Shown: positions 24,022-33,052 of the stretch, piece after piece
Numbering within the stretch: position 1 is the first letter of the stretch
Layout of the letters: each line of letters opens with the position of its first letter
Source: CAZWCE01 sp964632505
Lineage (GTDB): Bacteria; Planctomycetota; Planctomycetia; Pirellulales; Thermoguttaceae
Assembly: GCA_964632505.1 (NCBI GenBank)
Contig: CAZWCE010000009.1
Location: 113,001 to 177,000, forward strand
DNA: 64,000 bases
Direction: 5' to 3'
Notes under the pieces: generated by a model
Told to the model about the DNA's origin: nothing
Databases searched by the model: none
Seen by the model: only the letters and a program-made list of their open reading frames with translations
Translations under genes and position numbers: made by a program

Positions 24022-25872
24022 ATGACCTGGAACACTTCACAACGGAAGAAATTCTCCGACTGGACGATCGTGCTCTGCCTGATCGGCGGCGCGATTTTAT
24101 TCACCTCACGAATCATCAAGGCTCAATCCGCGCCCCCCAAATCGAATGGCAAGGCGTCTCCGGCGCAGGCCTCCTCGGTTCCCGATGTCGTCGCCGAGGT
24201 CAATGGCGAAAAAATCACCCGCGACGAACTGGCCCACGTCGCTCTCCAGGAACACGGTGTACCGGTACTCGAACGGCTGATCAACAAATTTCTCATCGTT
24301 CAGGAATGCAAACGCCAGGGAATCAGCGTCACCGAGGAGGAAGTCCGCAAGGAGATCGAGCGACTGGCCTCGAAGTTCAACATCCCGGTCGACCAATGGC
24401 TGAAGATGCTCGAAGAGGAACGCGGCATCGATCCCGATCAATACACCAACGAGATCATCTGGCCGATGCTCGCGCTTCGCAAATTGGCCGCCGAACGGTT
24501 GAAAGTGACCGACGAGGAGATCCAGCATGAATACGAATCGCTTTACGGTCCCTCGGTCCAGGCGAGACAGATCGTTTGCAATAGTCTCCCGAAAGCCAAG
24601 AATATTCTCGCCCGAGTGAAGCAGAACCCCGAATCGTTCGGCGAGATCGCCAAGGCGGAATCGGTCGATACGAGCAGCGCCTCGCTGAAAGGATTGATCC
24701 AGCCGATTTTCCAGCATTCGAGCACGCCGGACATCGAGGCCGCGTTGTTCGCGCTCGAACCGGGAGAAATCTCGGACATCCACACCCTGGGGAACTGTTA
24801 CGTCCTCTTCAAATGCGAAAGACACATTCCGGCGAAGAACATTCCCTTGGAGCAGGTCCGCGAACATTTGATCGACTCGATTCGCGAGAAGAAGCTCCGT
24901 GTGGTCGCCGATGAGATTTTCGAACAACTTCAGAAACAGGCGAAGGTGGAAAACATCCTCAACGATCCCGAACGCTCGCAGCAAATGCCGGAGGTCGCCG
25001 CCCTGATCAACGGCGAGCCGATCCGCCGCAACAAGCTGGCCGAAGTCTGCATCAAGCGACACGGCGAAAAGATTCTGCAAAACTACATCAATAATCTCAT
25101 CCTGGAACAGGAATGCCGGAAGCGGAACATCGAAATCACCGACGCGGATATCGAGGCCGAAATCGAACACATGGCGAGCCTGATGATGCTCCCCAAGGAA
25201 GATGGATCGCCGAACGTGGAGGGGTGGCTCGAACTGGTCACCAGGGAACAAGGCGTCTCCGAAGAGGTGTATAAGCGAAATACCGTCTGGCCGATGGTCG
25301 CGCTGAAGCGTCTGACCAGCGATCGAGTGCAGGTCACCAAGGAAGACATGCAGAAGAGTTTCGAAGCGAACTACGGTCCCCGCGTCAAGTGCCTGGCGAT
25401 CGTACAGAACAATCTGCGTCGAGCCCAGGAGGTCTGGGAAATGGCTCGGAACAATCCGACCAAAGAGTATTTCGGAAAGCTGGCCAAGGAATACTCCATC
25501 GAATCGAGCAGCCGGTCGTTGAACGGCGAAGTCCCTCCGATCCAGAAATACGGCGGACAACCGACGCTTGAACAAGAGGCTTTCCAATTGCAGGAAGGCG
25601 AGCTTTCGAGCATCATCCAAGTAGGCAAGACCTACATCATCCTCTACTGCCTCGGACACACGGAACCGATCGACGTCGAGTTCGAGGAGGTCCGCGATGA
25701 AATCTACCAGGATGTGAAGGAAAAGAAGCAACACTTGGCCATGCAGAGCCTTTTCGCCGATCTCATCAACCAGTCGGTCATCGACAATTATCTCGTCGGA
25801 ACGGCCCAGGCTCCCCAACAAAAATTGAAATCGGCCGTTCAACCCAAGCGTGCCGGTTCGATTCACCAATAA
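24022..25872 (+). CDS. Membrane-anchored SurA/parvulin-like foldase with two tandem PPIase modules
   Basis: Start 24022 is chosen because AAGGA lies 8 nt upstream; the frame also has earlier Mets. The 616-residue product has an N-terminal signal anchor (about residues 14-35). Two copies of the same module then follow. Each has a helical SurA-like chaperone segment (VNGEKITRDELAHVAL and INGEPIRRNKLAEVCI), a central WPMLALRKL or WPMVALKRL helix, and a parvulin fold (QARQIVCNSLPKAKNIL and VKCLAIVQNNLRRAQEVW). The parvulin parts are degenerate and may serve as chaperones rather than isomerases. It is predicted to fold exported proteins. Next downstream is mfd, then a second parvulin gene. Confidence 0.85.
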   Translation: MTWNTSQRKKFSDWTIVLCLIGGAILFTSRIIKAQSAPPKSNGKASPAQASSVPDVVAEVNGEKITRDELAHVALQEHGVPVLERLINKFLIVQECKRQGISVTEEEVRKEIERLASKFNIPVDQWLKMLEEERGIDPDQYTNEIIWPMLALRKLAAERLKVTDEEIQHEYESLYGPSVQARQIVCNSLPKAKNILARVKQNPESFGEIAKAESVDTSSASLKGLIQPIFQHSSTPDIEAALFALEPGEISDIHTLGNCYVLFKCERHIPAKNIPLEQVREHLIDSIREKKLRVVADEIFEQLQKQAKVENILNDPERSQQMPEVAALINGEPIRRNKLAEVCIKRHGEKILQNYINNLILEQECRKRNIEITDADIEAEIEHMASLMMLPKEDGSPNVEGWLELVTREQGVSEEVYKRNTVWPMVALKRLTSDRVQVTKEDMQKSFEANYGPRVKCLAIVQNNLRRAQEVWEMARNNPTKEYFGKLAKEYSIESSSRSLNGEVPPIQKYGGQPTLEQEAFQLQEGELSSIIQVGKTYIILYCLGHTEPIDVEFEEVRDEIYQDVKEKKQHLAMQSLFADLINQSVIDNYLVGTAQAPQQKLKSAVQPKRAGSIHQ

Positions 25873-25905
25873 CGCGAATCATGCAAGTCTCCTTTTCCTG
25901 AACGG

Positions 25906-25945
25906 GCCGGCGGTTTTTCGAAATCGTCGGCTCTTTCTCTTTTTC
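25906..25945 (+). terminator. Probable terminator after the tandem foldase gene
   Basis: GCCGGCGGTTT and AAATCGTCGGC pair with wobble positions around a TTCG-containing loop, and the T-rich stretch CTCTTTCTCTTTTTC follows. Confidence 0.55.
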
Positions 25946-26137
25946 AGCGATTGCATGAAAATCGTTCCCTTTCACCACCAACGCCCGCCCTCTCTGGCAT
26001 CGGCCTGAGATAATGGGTATCATGGAGTTCTCCTTGTTTCCTTCGTGTAGGAATGAGGTGGTTTTTCCGTATTTGTATCGTTCCAACTCCATGGCATCGA
26101 GGCAGGTCGCCGCCTGCCGTCGTGACCACTTCTTTTC

Positions 26138-29100
26138 ATGGAAGACTCGCACCAACGGCTCCGGGAATTGGGCCAAAGGCTGAGCACGCAACAACACTTC
26201 GCGGCCCTCGCGGCGGCCCTCGCCGAAGGCAAGCCCGCTACGATCGACGGAGTCTGGGGAGGACTCCGCGCGCTCGGCGCCGAGGCGTTGCTCGAGTTCG
26301 CGCCGAGCTGTTTGATGATCGTCTGCCCCCGACCCGACGAAGCCGATCGGGTCATCGACGACCTGGCGATTTTTGCCGACGCCGATGCCGTCGTCTTCCC
26401 CCCCTTGGAAGCCTTCGAGGGCGAACACCTGCTGCACGACGAGGGCTTCGGCGAACGGCTGCGACTGCTCAAACGGTTTCTCGGACCGTTGCATTCCCAA
26501 ACTCCACAGCTCGCCATTCCACGAGTGATCGTCACCAGCCCCATCGCCATGTTGCAACCGGTTCCCGATCGCGAAACGGTCGGGGGCAAGTCGATGCATT
26601 TGTCGCTCGGAGAGCAGCGTGATCCGGCCGAGATCACCCGTTGGCTCACCGAAGGGGGGTTCCACGGAACCACCGGCGTGGAACTTCCCGGCGAATTCGC
26701 GTGGCGAGGCCACATCCTCGATCTCTTCGCCCCGGAATGGGAGCAGCCGGTTCGGATCGAATTCTTCGGCGATGAGATCGAATCGATGCGACATTTCGAG
26801 GTCGCCTCGCAACGTTCGCTCGATTCGGTTTCCGGCATCGAACTGACCCGGCTACGCCCCGAGGAGCGGTACGAGGAACATTTCATCGATCTACTTCCCG
26901 ACGATACTTGGGTCATGCTTCTGGAACCGGAAGAGATCGAACTTCGAGCACGGCAATACCAAGAAGGATTTCAACGCCCTCAGCTTTTGCACAGCCGCCG
27001 CGCGGTGATGCAGCGGCTCATGCAACACCCCTTGGTTTCGGCCTCGACGCTGGCTCCTGCGGAAGAAGCGGCGCGTTTCGTCGTGCCCGCCGAATCGGTC
27101 GAGAAATTCAGAGGTGAATTGGAAACGCTTCGCCGACGTTTTGAGGAAATCGATCCGAGCGACGAGGTCCACCTCGTTTGCCAAACCGAGGGAGAGATCC
27201 AACGGTTGCGGGAACTCTTCGGCGACAGCCCTCCCGCCAAGGAAAACCGGTTGCATTTCTCCTTGGGACGCCTCTCCGGCGGTTTTCGACTCCTCCCCAT
27301 GACGGAAACGCCGGGCGTGACGGTGCTCGACAGCGGCGAAATGTTCCAGCGGACCGAAGTCCGGCGTACCCGACGCCGTCGGCTCGGCAAAGCGATCGAC
27401 AGCTTCATCGAGCTGCGTCCCGGCGATCTGGTGGTCCACGTCTCCCACGGCATCGCGAGGTTTCGCGGCATCGAACTTCTGACCAAGGGACATCAGCAAG
27501 AGGAACACTTGAAGCTGGAATTCGCTGAAAAGACGACGCTCTTCGTTCCCATCTCGAAGATCGGGCTGGTTCAGAAGTACATCGGCGGAAATAAAGCCCG
27601 ACCCCGATTGGCCAAGCTCGGAGGCAAACGCTGGGCAAGACATAAGGACCAGGTGAAAGAGGCCGTCTTCGACATGGCCTCCGATATGCTCGAATTGCAG
27701 GCTGCCCGGGCCACACTCGGCGGCATTCCGTTTCCCGCTGACAGCCGGTGGCAACAAGAGTTCGACTCGGAATTCCCTTACCGGGAGACGGAGGACCAAC
27801 TTGCGGCCATTGCGTCGGTCAAGGAAGATATGTTGCGACCACGTTCGATGGACCGGCTGATCTGCGGGGATGTCGGTTTCGGGAAGACGGAAGTAGCGAT
27901 GCGGGCGGTTTTCAAGGCGGTCGATGCCGGCTACCAGGTCGCCGTGCTGGTGCCGACGACGATTCTCGCCGAACAGCATTATCGGACTTTCCGAGAGCGG
28001 ATGGCGGAATTCCCCTTCGCCATCGCCTCCCTTTCCCGCTTCGCCACGAAAAAAGAGCAGGCGGCCACTCTGGAAGGACTCGCGCTCGGGACGATCGACA
28101 TCGTCGTGGGAACGCATCGACTCGCTCAAGGCGACGTCGCATTCGACAATCTCGGACTGGTCATCATCGACGAAGAACAGCGATTCGGCGTCCAGATCAA
28201 GGAGCGACTCAAGGAACTGCGAAAGGTCGTCGACGTCTTGACGATGACGGCCACGCCCATTCCCCGGACGTTGCACATGAGCCTCTTGGGACTTCGCGAT
28301 ATCTCGAATCTTGAGACTCCGCCGGAAGATCGGATGAGCGTTGAAACCCGTATCGCCCGGTTCCAGAGAGAGTTGATCCGCACGGCGATTCTCCGGGAAC
28401 TGCATCGGAACGGCCAGGTCTACTTCGTACACAATCGAGTCCGCGATATCGAGCAACTCGCCTCCAAGTTGCGCGAAATCGTTCCCGAGGCCCGCATCGA
28501 AGTGGGGCACGCCCAAATGCCGGAAAACCAACTCGAAGACGTCATGGTCCGATTCGTCGGTCACCAGTTCGATGTCCTCGTCTGCACAACGATCATCGAA
28601 AGCGGGCTCGACATTCCCAACGCGAACACCATTTTCATCGACCAGGCGGACCGCTACGGGCTTTCCGATCTCCACCAGTTGCGGGGGCGTGTGGGACGCT
28701 ACAAACATCAAGCCTATTGCTATCTCCTGATCGATCCGCACAAGCACCTCACGCCCGTGGCGGCGCGACGTCTTCGGGCTCTGGAAGAATACAGCGCGCT
28801 CGGTTCCGGGTTCGCCATCGCCATGCGGGACTTGGAAATCCGCGGAGCCGGCAATATCCTCGGAACACAACAAAGCGGGCATATCGCCATGGTCGGATAT
28901 GAGCTTTACTGTCAGTTCTTGGAAAACGCCGTGCGTCGGCTGAAGAACGAACCACCAAGAACGATGATCGACGTCGAGATGGATCTCCCCGGCAAGGCGT
29001 TGCTCCCCCGAGACTACATCGCCGACCAGCGGATGAAAATCGACCTCTACCGACGGCTCGCCCGAGTCACCCAGCCGGAGGAGATCGCTTCAATCGCGGA

Positions 29101-29473
29101 AGAGATCCGCGATCGTTTCGGGCCGTTGCCTGAGGTCGTTTGCCGATTGCTCGCTATGGCGGAAATACGCATCGAGGCGCATCGGCACCGGCTCCGTTCA
29201 CTCCGGATCGAAGAGGACTACCTCGTGATGGATTATCTCCATCGTCCTTCGCTGGATCGCCTTCGCCGGGCGAGCGAGGTTCCCATTCGCATCGTCGATA
29301 CCAGGACGGCCTACGTTCCCTTGCCGGAAAAGTTCATGAAGTCGTCGCCGACCGCGAAAACCATCTCCTCGACTCCACCGGACTCCCATGCCGACAGCTT
29401 CTCCTCTTCACGAACCGCCCCTTCGGAAGACGGTGTGCTGGAATTCGTCAAATCGCTGTTGCAATCCTGCTGA
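26138..29473 (+). CDS. mfd: Transcription-repair coupling factor Mfd
   Basis: The 1111-residue protein has the full Mfd architecture: a UvrB-like N-terminal region (to about residue 340), the RNA-polymerase-interacting CarD-like domain (RPGDLVVHVSHGIARF, near residue 425), the translocase core, and the TRCF C-terminal domain. The translocase core has Walker A GDVGFGKTE near residue 577, DEEQ near 677 and the TATPIPRTL motif. Mfd removes RNA polymerase stalled at DNA lesions and recruits UvrA. It ends in a Ser/Thr-rich segment before a short helix. No strong ribosome-binding site precedes ATG 26138. It is flanked by two exported foldase genes, an arrangement not predicted by its function. Confidence 0.97.
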   Translation: MEDSHQRLRELGQRLSTQQHFAALAAALAEGKPATIDGVWGGLRALGAEALLEFAPSCLMIVCPRPDEADRVIDDLAIFADADAVVFPPLEAFEGEHLLHDEGFGERLRLLKRFLGPLHSQTPQLAIPRVIVTSPIAMLQPVPDRETVGGKSMHLSLGEQRDPAEITRWLTEGGFHGTTGVELPGEFAWRGHILDLFAPEWEQPVRIEFFGDEIESMRHFEVASQRSLDSVSGIELTRLRPEERYEEHFIDLLPDDTWVMLLEPEEIELRARQYQEGFQRPQLLHSRRAVMQRLMQHPLVSASTLAPAEEAARFVVPAESVEKFRGELETLRRRFEEIDPSDEVHLVCQTEGEIQRLRELFGDSPPAKENRLHFSLGRLSGGFRLLPMTETPGVTVLDSGEMFQRTEVRRTRRRRLGKAIDSFIELRPGDLVVHVSHGIARFRGIELLTKGHQQEEHLKLEFAEKTTLFVPISKIGLVQKYIGGNKARPRLAKLGGKRWARHKDQVKEAVFDMASDMLELQAARATLGGIPFPADSRWQQEFDSEFPYRETEDQLAAIASVKEDMLRPRSMDRLICGDVGFGKTEVAMRAVFKAVDAGYQVAVLVPTTILAEQHYRTFRERMAEFPFAIASLSRFATKKEQAATLEGLALGTIDIVVGTHRLAQGDVAFDNLGLVIIDEEQRFGVQIKERLKELRKVVDVLTMTATPIPRTLHMSLLGLRDISNLETPPEDRMSVETRIARFQRELIRTAILRELHRNGQVYFVHNRVRDIEQLASKLREIVPEARIEVGHAQMPENQLEDVMVRFVGHQFDVLVCTTIIESGLDIPNANTIFIDQADRYGLSDLHQLRGRVGRYKHQAYCYLLIDPHKHLTPVAARRLRALEEYSALGSGFAIAMRDLEIRGAGNILGTQQSGHIAMVGYELYCQFLENAVRRLKNEPPRTMIDVEMDLPGKALLPRDYIADQRMKIDLYRRLARVTQPEEIASIAEEIRDRFGPLPEVVCRLLAMAEIRIEAHRHRLRSLRIEEDYLVMDYLHRPSLDRLRRASEVPIRIVDTRTAYVPLPEKFMKSSPTAKTISSTPPDSHADSFSSSRTAPSEDGVLEFVKSLLQSC

Positions 29474-29581
29474 AAATTCCCTTATAATCGCTCGACTTCA
29501 CGGCGGCAGGACCCCGGCATGGTCGTGCCGCGAATGCTTGTCTGCGTCTCTCTCGTGAAAAAAATGGATGGATGATCAAAC

Positions 29582-31255
29582 GTGAGAAAAAAGTGCTTGC
29601 TGATTTTCAGCCTGATCGCGATCTTCGTGGTGGGAGTCCTTCTCCTTCATCCGCAATGGGGAGAAAACTGGGCTCATCGATTAGGAATGGAGCGTCTGGC
29701 GTTGGCTTTCGGGGAACCCCCCGCCGGTGATGTCCCTCAATACCGGGCCGAAGACTATCGAGGCGGCGACTCTTCCCTTGCCGTATCTTACTACGAAGAC
29801 ACGGCCGACCATTCGACGGCAGATTCCGCTGGAAACGAACATCCCTATTATGCCGCCGGAAGGCAGCGATCCGATCACTTTCCCGCCCCGACTTCGTCGC
29901 CATCGGAAACGATCGGTGGACAGGTCTCGAACCACGTCCCGAACTCCTCCTCCACTCCCTCGCCCTATGGCCCCACGCCGTACGGCGGTTCGCCCTCTGT
30001 CGGACAAACTTCCCCACCAGCCATCGGCGGGACCTCCACGTCCTCAACGACTGGGAGATCTTCTTCGCAGAGATCGCCTGCCGACAGCAACCGGGCCCGG
30101 CCTCCGATGTCGAATTCCCGGACAGGCCGGCAGCACTTGCCGCCAGACGCTCGAATGGAACTGAATCCTTCCATCGTCGCCGAATGGGAACCCTGCGAGG
30201 GGACGCGAACGCTGGCCAGAGTCGGAACGCACTGTATTCTGGGGTCCGACGTCCTTCCGGAGGCGAGAAAGCTGGCCGAGAAGGAATTTGAAAAGCGATA
30301 CCGGGAAGTTTCCGAGACCGAGCGGAAAAAAATCACTCCGGATGTCAGAGAAAAGCTGTTGAATGTCATGACCCAACAACTGGTTCCCATGCTGTTGGAC
30401 CAGCAAGTCCGTACGACCCTTCTCTACCTTGACGCAACCGCCGATATCCCCGAAGAAGGAAAAGAGAAGCAACGAGAAATGCTTTCAGAGTTGTTCGAAA
30501 CGAAGCTGCTCCCACAGAAGATGAAGGCGGAAGGCCTGAAAACCCACCGAGAACTGGTCGAGCATTACAAGCAATACGGCTCGACCATCGAGCGAGAGAA
30601 GAGGCAGTTCATGAAGGCCCAGATCGCCATCGAATGGGAACGCCAACGGCTGCAATCCTCCGAAGAGATCTCTCACCAGGACATGCTCGACTATTACCAT
30701 GCCCATCGGGAAGATTTCCATCATACGGGGAAAGCTCAGTGGCAACAACTCAGCGCAAAATTTTCCGAATATGCGTCGCGTGAGCAAGCACATCAGGCGA
30801 TCAGCCAAATGCAGCAACTTGTCCTCGGGGGGATGCCTCTGGCCGAAGTCGCCCACAAGTACTCCGACGGCATCACCGCCCAAAAGGGAGGCCTCCGAGA
30901 TTGGACGCTCCAGGGGAGTTTGCGTTCCGATGCGATCAATCAGGCCCTGTTTCGGTTGCCGGTGGGAAGACTCAGCCGAATTCTTCAAGATGAGCAAGGA
31001 TTCCACATCGTCCGTGTCCTACAGCGACAGGATCCCTACTACACTTCTTTCGAAAAAGCCCAGGATAAGATTCGTGAAAAAATCACACAACAGCGCAAGG
31101 AGAAGCGGGCAGAAACGGTTCTTGCGGAGTTGAAGAAAAAGTATCCCGTGGAAACCTACCTCGATGACCTGCAAACCGCCGACCGCCGAAACCAATCCGC
31201 GGCTTATCAAAAAAGAGAAAGCAATGGAGCATCGCCGCCGAACATCGGTCGATGA
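29582..31255 (+). CDS. Exported parvulin-type peptidyl-prolyl isomerase
   Basis: Translation is assigned to GTG 29582, because a stop codon lies three codons upstream in this frame. The 557-residue product has a signal peptide or anchor (residues 5-22) and a Ser/Pro/Gly-rich linker (about residues 60-190). A SurA-like helical chaperone region and a single rotamase domain follow. The PPIase signatures are visible: QQLSAKFSEY, a GGMPLAEVAHKYSDG segment, the KGGLRDW motif, and FRLPVGRLSRILQDEQGFHIVRV. It acts on the periplasmic side on proline bonds or on unfolded exported proteins. It is 108 bp downstream of mfd in the same direction. Confidence 0.87.
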   Translation: MRKKCLLIFSLIAIFVVGVLLLHPQWGENWAHRLGMERLALAFGEPPAGDVPQYRAEDYRGGDSSLAVSYYEDTADHSTADSAGNEHPYYAAGRQRSDHFPAPTSSPSETIGGQVSNHVPNSSSTPSPYGPTPYGGSPSVGQTSPPAIGGTSTSSTTGRSSSQRSPADSNRARPPMSNSRTGRQHLPPDARMELNPSIVAEWEPCEGTRTLARVGTHCILGSDVLPEARKLAEKEFEKRYREVSETERKKITPDVREKLLNVMTQQLVPMLLDQQVRTTLLYLDATADIPEEGKEKQREMLSELFETKLLPQKMKAEGLKTHRELVEHYKQYGSTIEREKRQFMKAQIAIEWERQRLQSSEEISHQDMLDYYHAHREDFHHTGKAQWQQLSAKFSEYASREQAHQAISQMQQLVLGGMPLAEVAHKYSDGITAQKGGLRDWTLQGSLRSDAINQALFRLPVGRLSRILQDEQGFHIVRVLQRQDPYYTSFEKAQDKIREKITQQRKEKRAETVLAELKKKYPVETYLDDLQTADRRNQSAAYQKRESNGASPPNIGR

Positions 31256-31511
31256 CTTCGACCACGCGAAAACCCATTGCCTCACGACCTCCCAAAGAAA
31301 CGTAGCGGAAATCGCCATTTCTCGCGCATCATCCTCTCCTTCGCTTCTCGGCTCCTTCCTCAAAGTGCTGACAAGTACGCTTTCTCCCCTCTTCGAAAAA
31401 CTTTTCCGGGGCTCCTCTTGAGACTCTCTGAAAAACCGGTAAACTACCCCTCCCTTCGCTCTCCACACATCCTATTCGATCTCTTATGAAATCGGCAAGG
31501 CAGGATAACGC

Positions 31512-32129
31512 ATGATAATCTACCTGGAATCGGTCTCCTTTTTGTTGGCGCTGCTGAACCCCTTTTTGATCATCATCTATTTAATCGATGTGGTTAAAAA
31601 GAAGACGCTCATCGGCTTTGCCCGCATTCTCATGTTCGCCGGGTTCATATCCCTGGCGATCTTTCTACCCTTCGCAGCGGTCGGCGATATCATTTTTCCA
31701 CTCTTGTTGGGGGTTCGATTCTCCTCATTCGAGATCTTCGGGGGAATCGTCTTTCTTCTGATCGGCATCCAGTTCGTCTTTCAAGGGCCGGGAAGCATCG
31801 AAATGTTGCGGGGCGACAATGAACGACTGACGACGAAGATCGCCATGCCGATTCTGGTCGGGCCCGGCACCATCAGTGCTTCGGTAGTTATCGGTGAGCG
31901 ATTTCCCGTTCCGGTCGCTTTCCTTCTAATCACCATCGCGGTGGTGACCAGCATCACCATCATGATCTTCCTCAAGTGGCTGCACGATCGTACGGTGACA
32001 CGAAAGGAAAAGCTCATCGAAGAATACTTCGAAATCTCCGGGCGTCTTCTTGCACTGTACGCCGGCACGGTGGCGATCGAGATGATCATGAAGGGGATTT
32101 TCGAATGGATTGAAGTTTATCAGTCTTGA
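31512..32129 (+). CDS. MarC-family integral membrane protein
   Basis: The 205-residue product has about six membrane helices and the MarC family motifs: LLALLNPFLIIIYL near the N-terminus, the IAMPILVGPGTIS segment (residues about 111-123), and the closing RLLALYAGTVAIEMIMKG helix. The family was once thought to confer multiple antibiotic resistance, but that claim was not upheld and its function is unknown. The GGCAGGAT sequence ahead of ATG 31512 can serve as ribosome-binding site. It converges on the end of the ribosomal gene cluster. Confidence 0.92.
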   Translation: MIIYLESVSFLLALLNPFLIIIYLIDVVKKKTLIGFARILMFAGFISLAIFLPFAAVGDIIFPLLLGVRFSSFEIFGGIVFLLIGIQFVFQGPGSIEMLRGDNERLTTKIAMPILVGPGTISASVVIGERFPVPVAFLLITIAVVTSITIMIFLKWLHDRTVTRKEKLIEEYFEISGRLLALYAGTVAIEMIMKGIFEWIEVYQS

Positions 32130-32180
32130 CGATCTGCTTCCGCGCTGTTGAGGGAGGCCGATCTGTTTGGTCCTCTTCAA

Positions 32181-32211
32181 GAAAAGAAAAAGGGAGCCTC
32201 TCTGAGCTCCC
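32181..32211 (-). terminator. Terminator of the S10-spc-alpha cluster
   Basis: On the minus strand GGGAGC (32211-32206) pairs with GCTCCC (32197-32192), followed by TTTTTCTTTTC. It lies 36 bp past the rplQ stop codon. It may also act weakly on the opposite strand after marC. Confidence 0.8.
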
Positions 32212-32246
32212 CATGATTTTCGGCCTGGACCTACAAGTAGAGCGAG

Positions 32247-32945
32247 TTATTTCTCTTCCTTCTCGTCTTCGGAATTCTCTTCTTCCGTTGCGTCTTCCTC
32301 GCTTGTGGTATCTTCTTCGGCCGGCTCCTGGTCGCTCGCTTCTTCTTCGGCGACGGCCACTTGGCTTTCCTCTTCTTGCATCGCCGTCCCGTCGTCAGAT
32401 GCCTCGTCATCGGTTTCGAACGTCGGCATCACCGAGGAGGTCTTCACCCGATCGTGCGTGCCGACAAATTCGAGCACGGCTTGGGTCCCGGCATCGCCCA
32501 GTCGGGGTTTCGCCAAACGGAGGACTCGGGTATATCCCCCCTGTCGATCGAGAAAGCGAGGAGCCACTTCCTCGAAGAGGATCGCGACGGCTTCCTTGTT
32601 TCCAATCATGCGGAGGACGCGGCGACGCAGATTGACCGCCGGTGCAATCGCTTGATTCCACTTCATCCACGCTTCCGTTCCGCGTTGGGCGTCGGAATCC
32701 AATTCGGCGGCCTTCTCTTCGTACTGGTGGGCTTTCTTGGCCAAGGTGATGCATTTCTCTACGAGCGGCCGAACCTCCTTCGCTTTCGGAAGGGTCGTGA
32801 TGATACGCCCCCGCACTTTCGGCTCGTTGGGCTCGTCTTCGGCATCGCGTTCGGTCAAAATAAGCGCGCTGGCTAAATTCCGGAGAAGGGCACGTTGATG
32901 ATTCGGATTGCGGCCGAGTTTGCGGCCTCTTCTTCTGTGTCGCAT
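32247..32945 (-). CDS. rplQ: 50S ribosomal protein L17 with insertions and acidic tail
   Basis: L17 sits at the peptide exit tunnel side of the large subunit. The family start MRHRRRGRKLGRNPNHQRALLRN and the core motifs TTLPKAKEVRPLVEK and RFLDRQGGYTRVLRL are present. At 232 residues it is nearly twice the usual 115-130. There is an acidic insertion after residue 32, a charged helical insertion near residues 75-100, and a tail of about 60 residues after residue 170 that is mostly Glu, Asp, Ser and Thr. It is the last gene of the cluster, as usual after rpoA. Confidence 0.95.
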   Translation of the reverse strand: MRHRRRGRKLGRNPNHQRALLRNLASALILTERDAEDEPNEPKVRGRIITTLPKAKEVRPLVEKCITLAKKAHQYEEKAAELDSDAQRGTEAWMKWNQAIAPAVNLRRRVLRMIGNKEAVAILFEEVAPRFLDRQGGYTRVLRLAKPRLGDAGTQAVLEFVGTHDRVKTSSVMPTFETDDEASDDGTAMQEEESQVAVAEEEASDQEPAEEDTTSEEDATEEENSEDEKEEK

Positions 32946-33052
32946 GGGATCGAGAACTCTACTTGCAGGAAATGATTGGTTCGATGGAAATTCGAAAGGG
33001 CCGTCTGAAGCGTTTTAATGGCGAACCCACCGCAGATGATTCGCTCGACCGA

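Noticed and set aside
24106..25869. A 587-codon minus-strand frame opposite the tandem foldase gene
   Set aside because: Antisense shadow of a gene with clear domains; no ribosome-binding site and no recognisable fold.
26891..28882. A 663-codon minus-strand frame opposite mfd
   Set aside because: Antisense shadow of mfd; the plus strand has all Mfd motifs.
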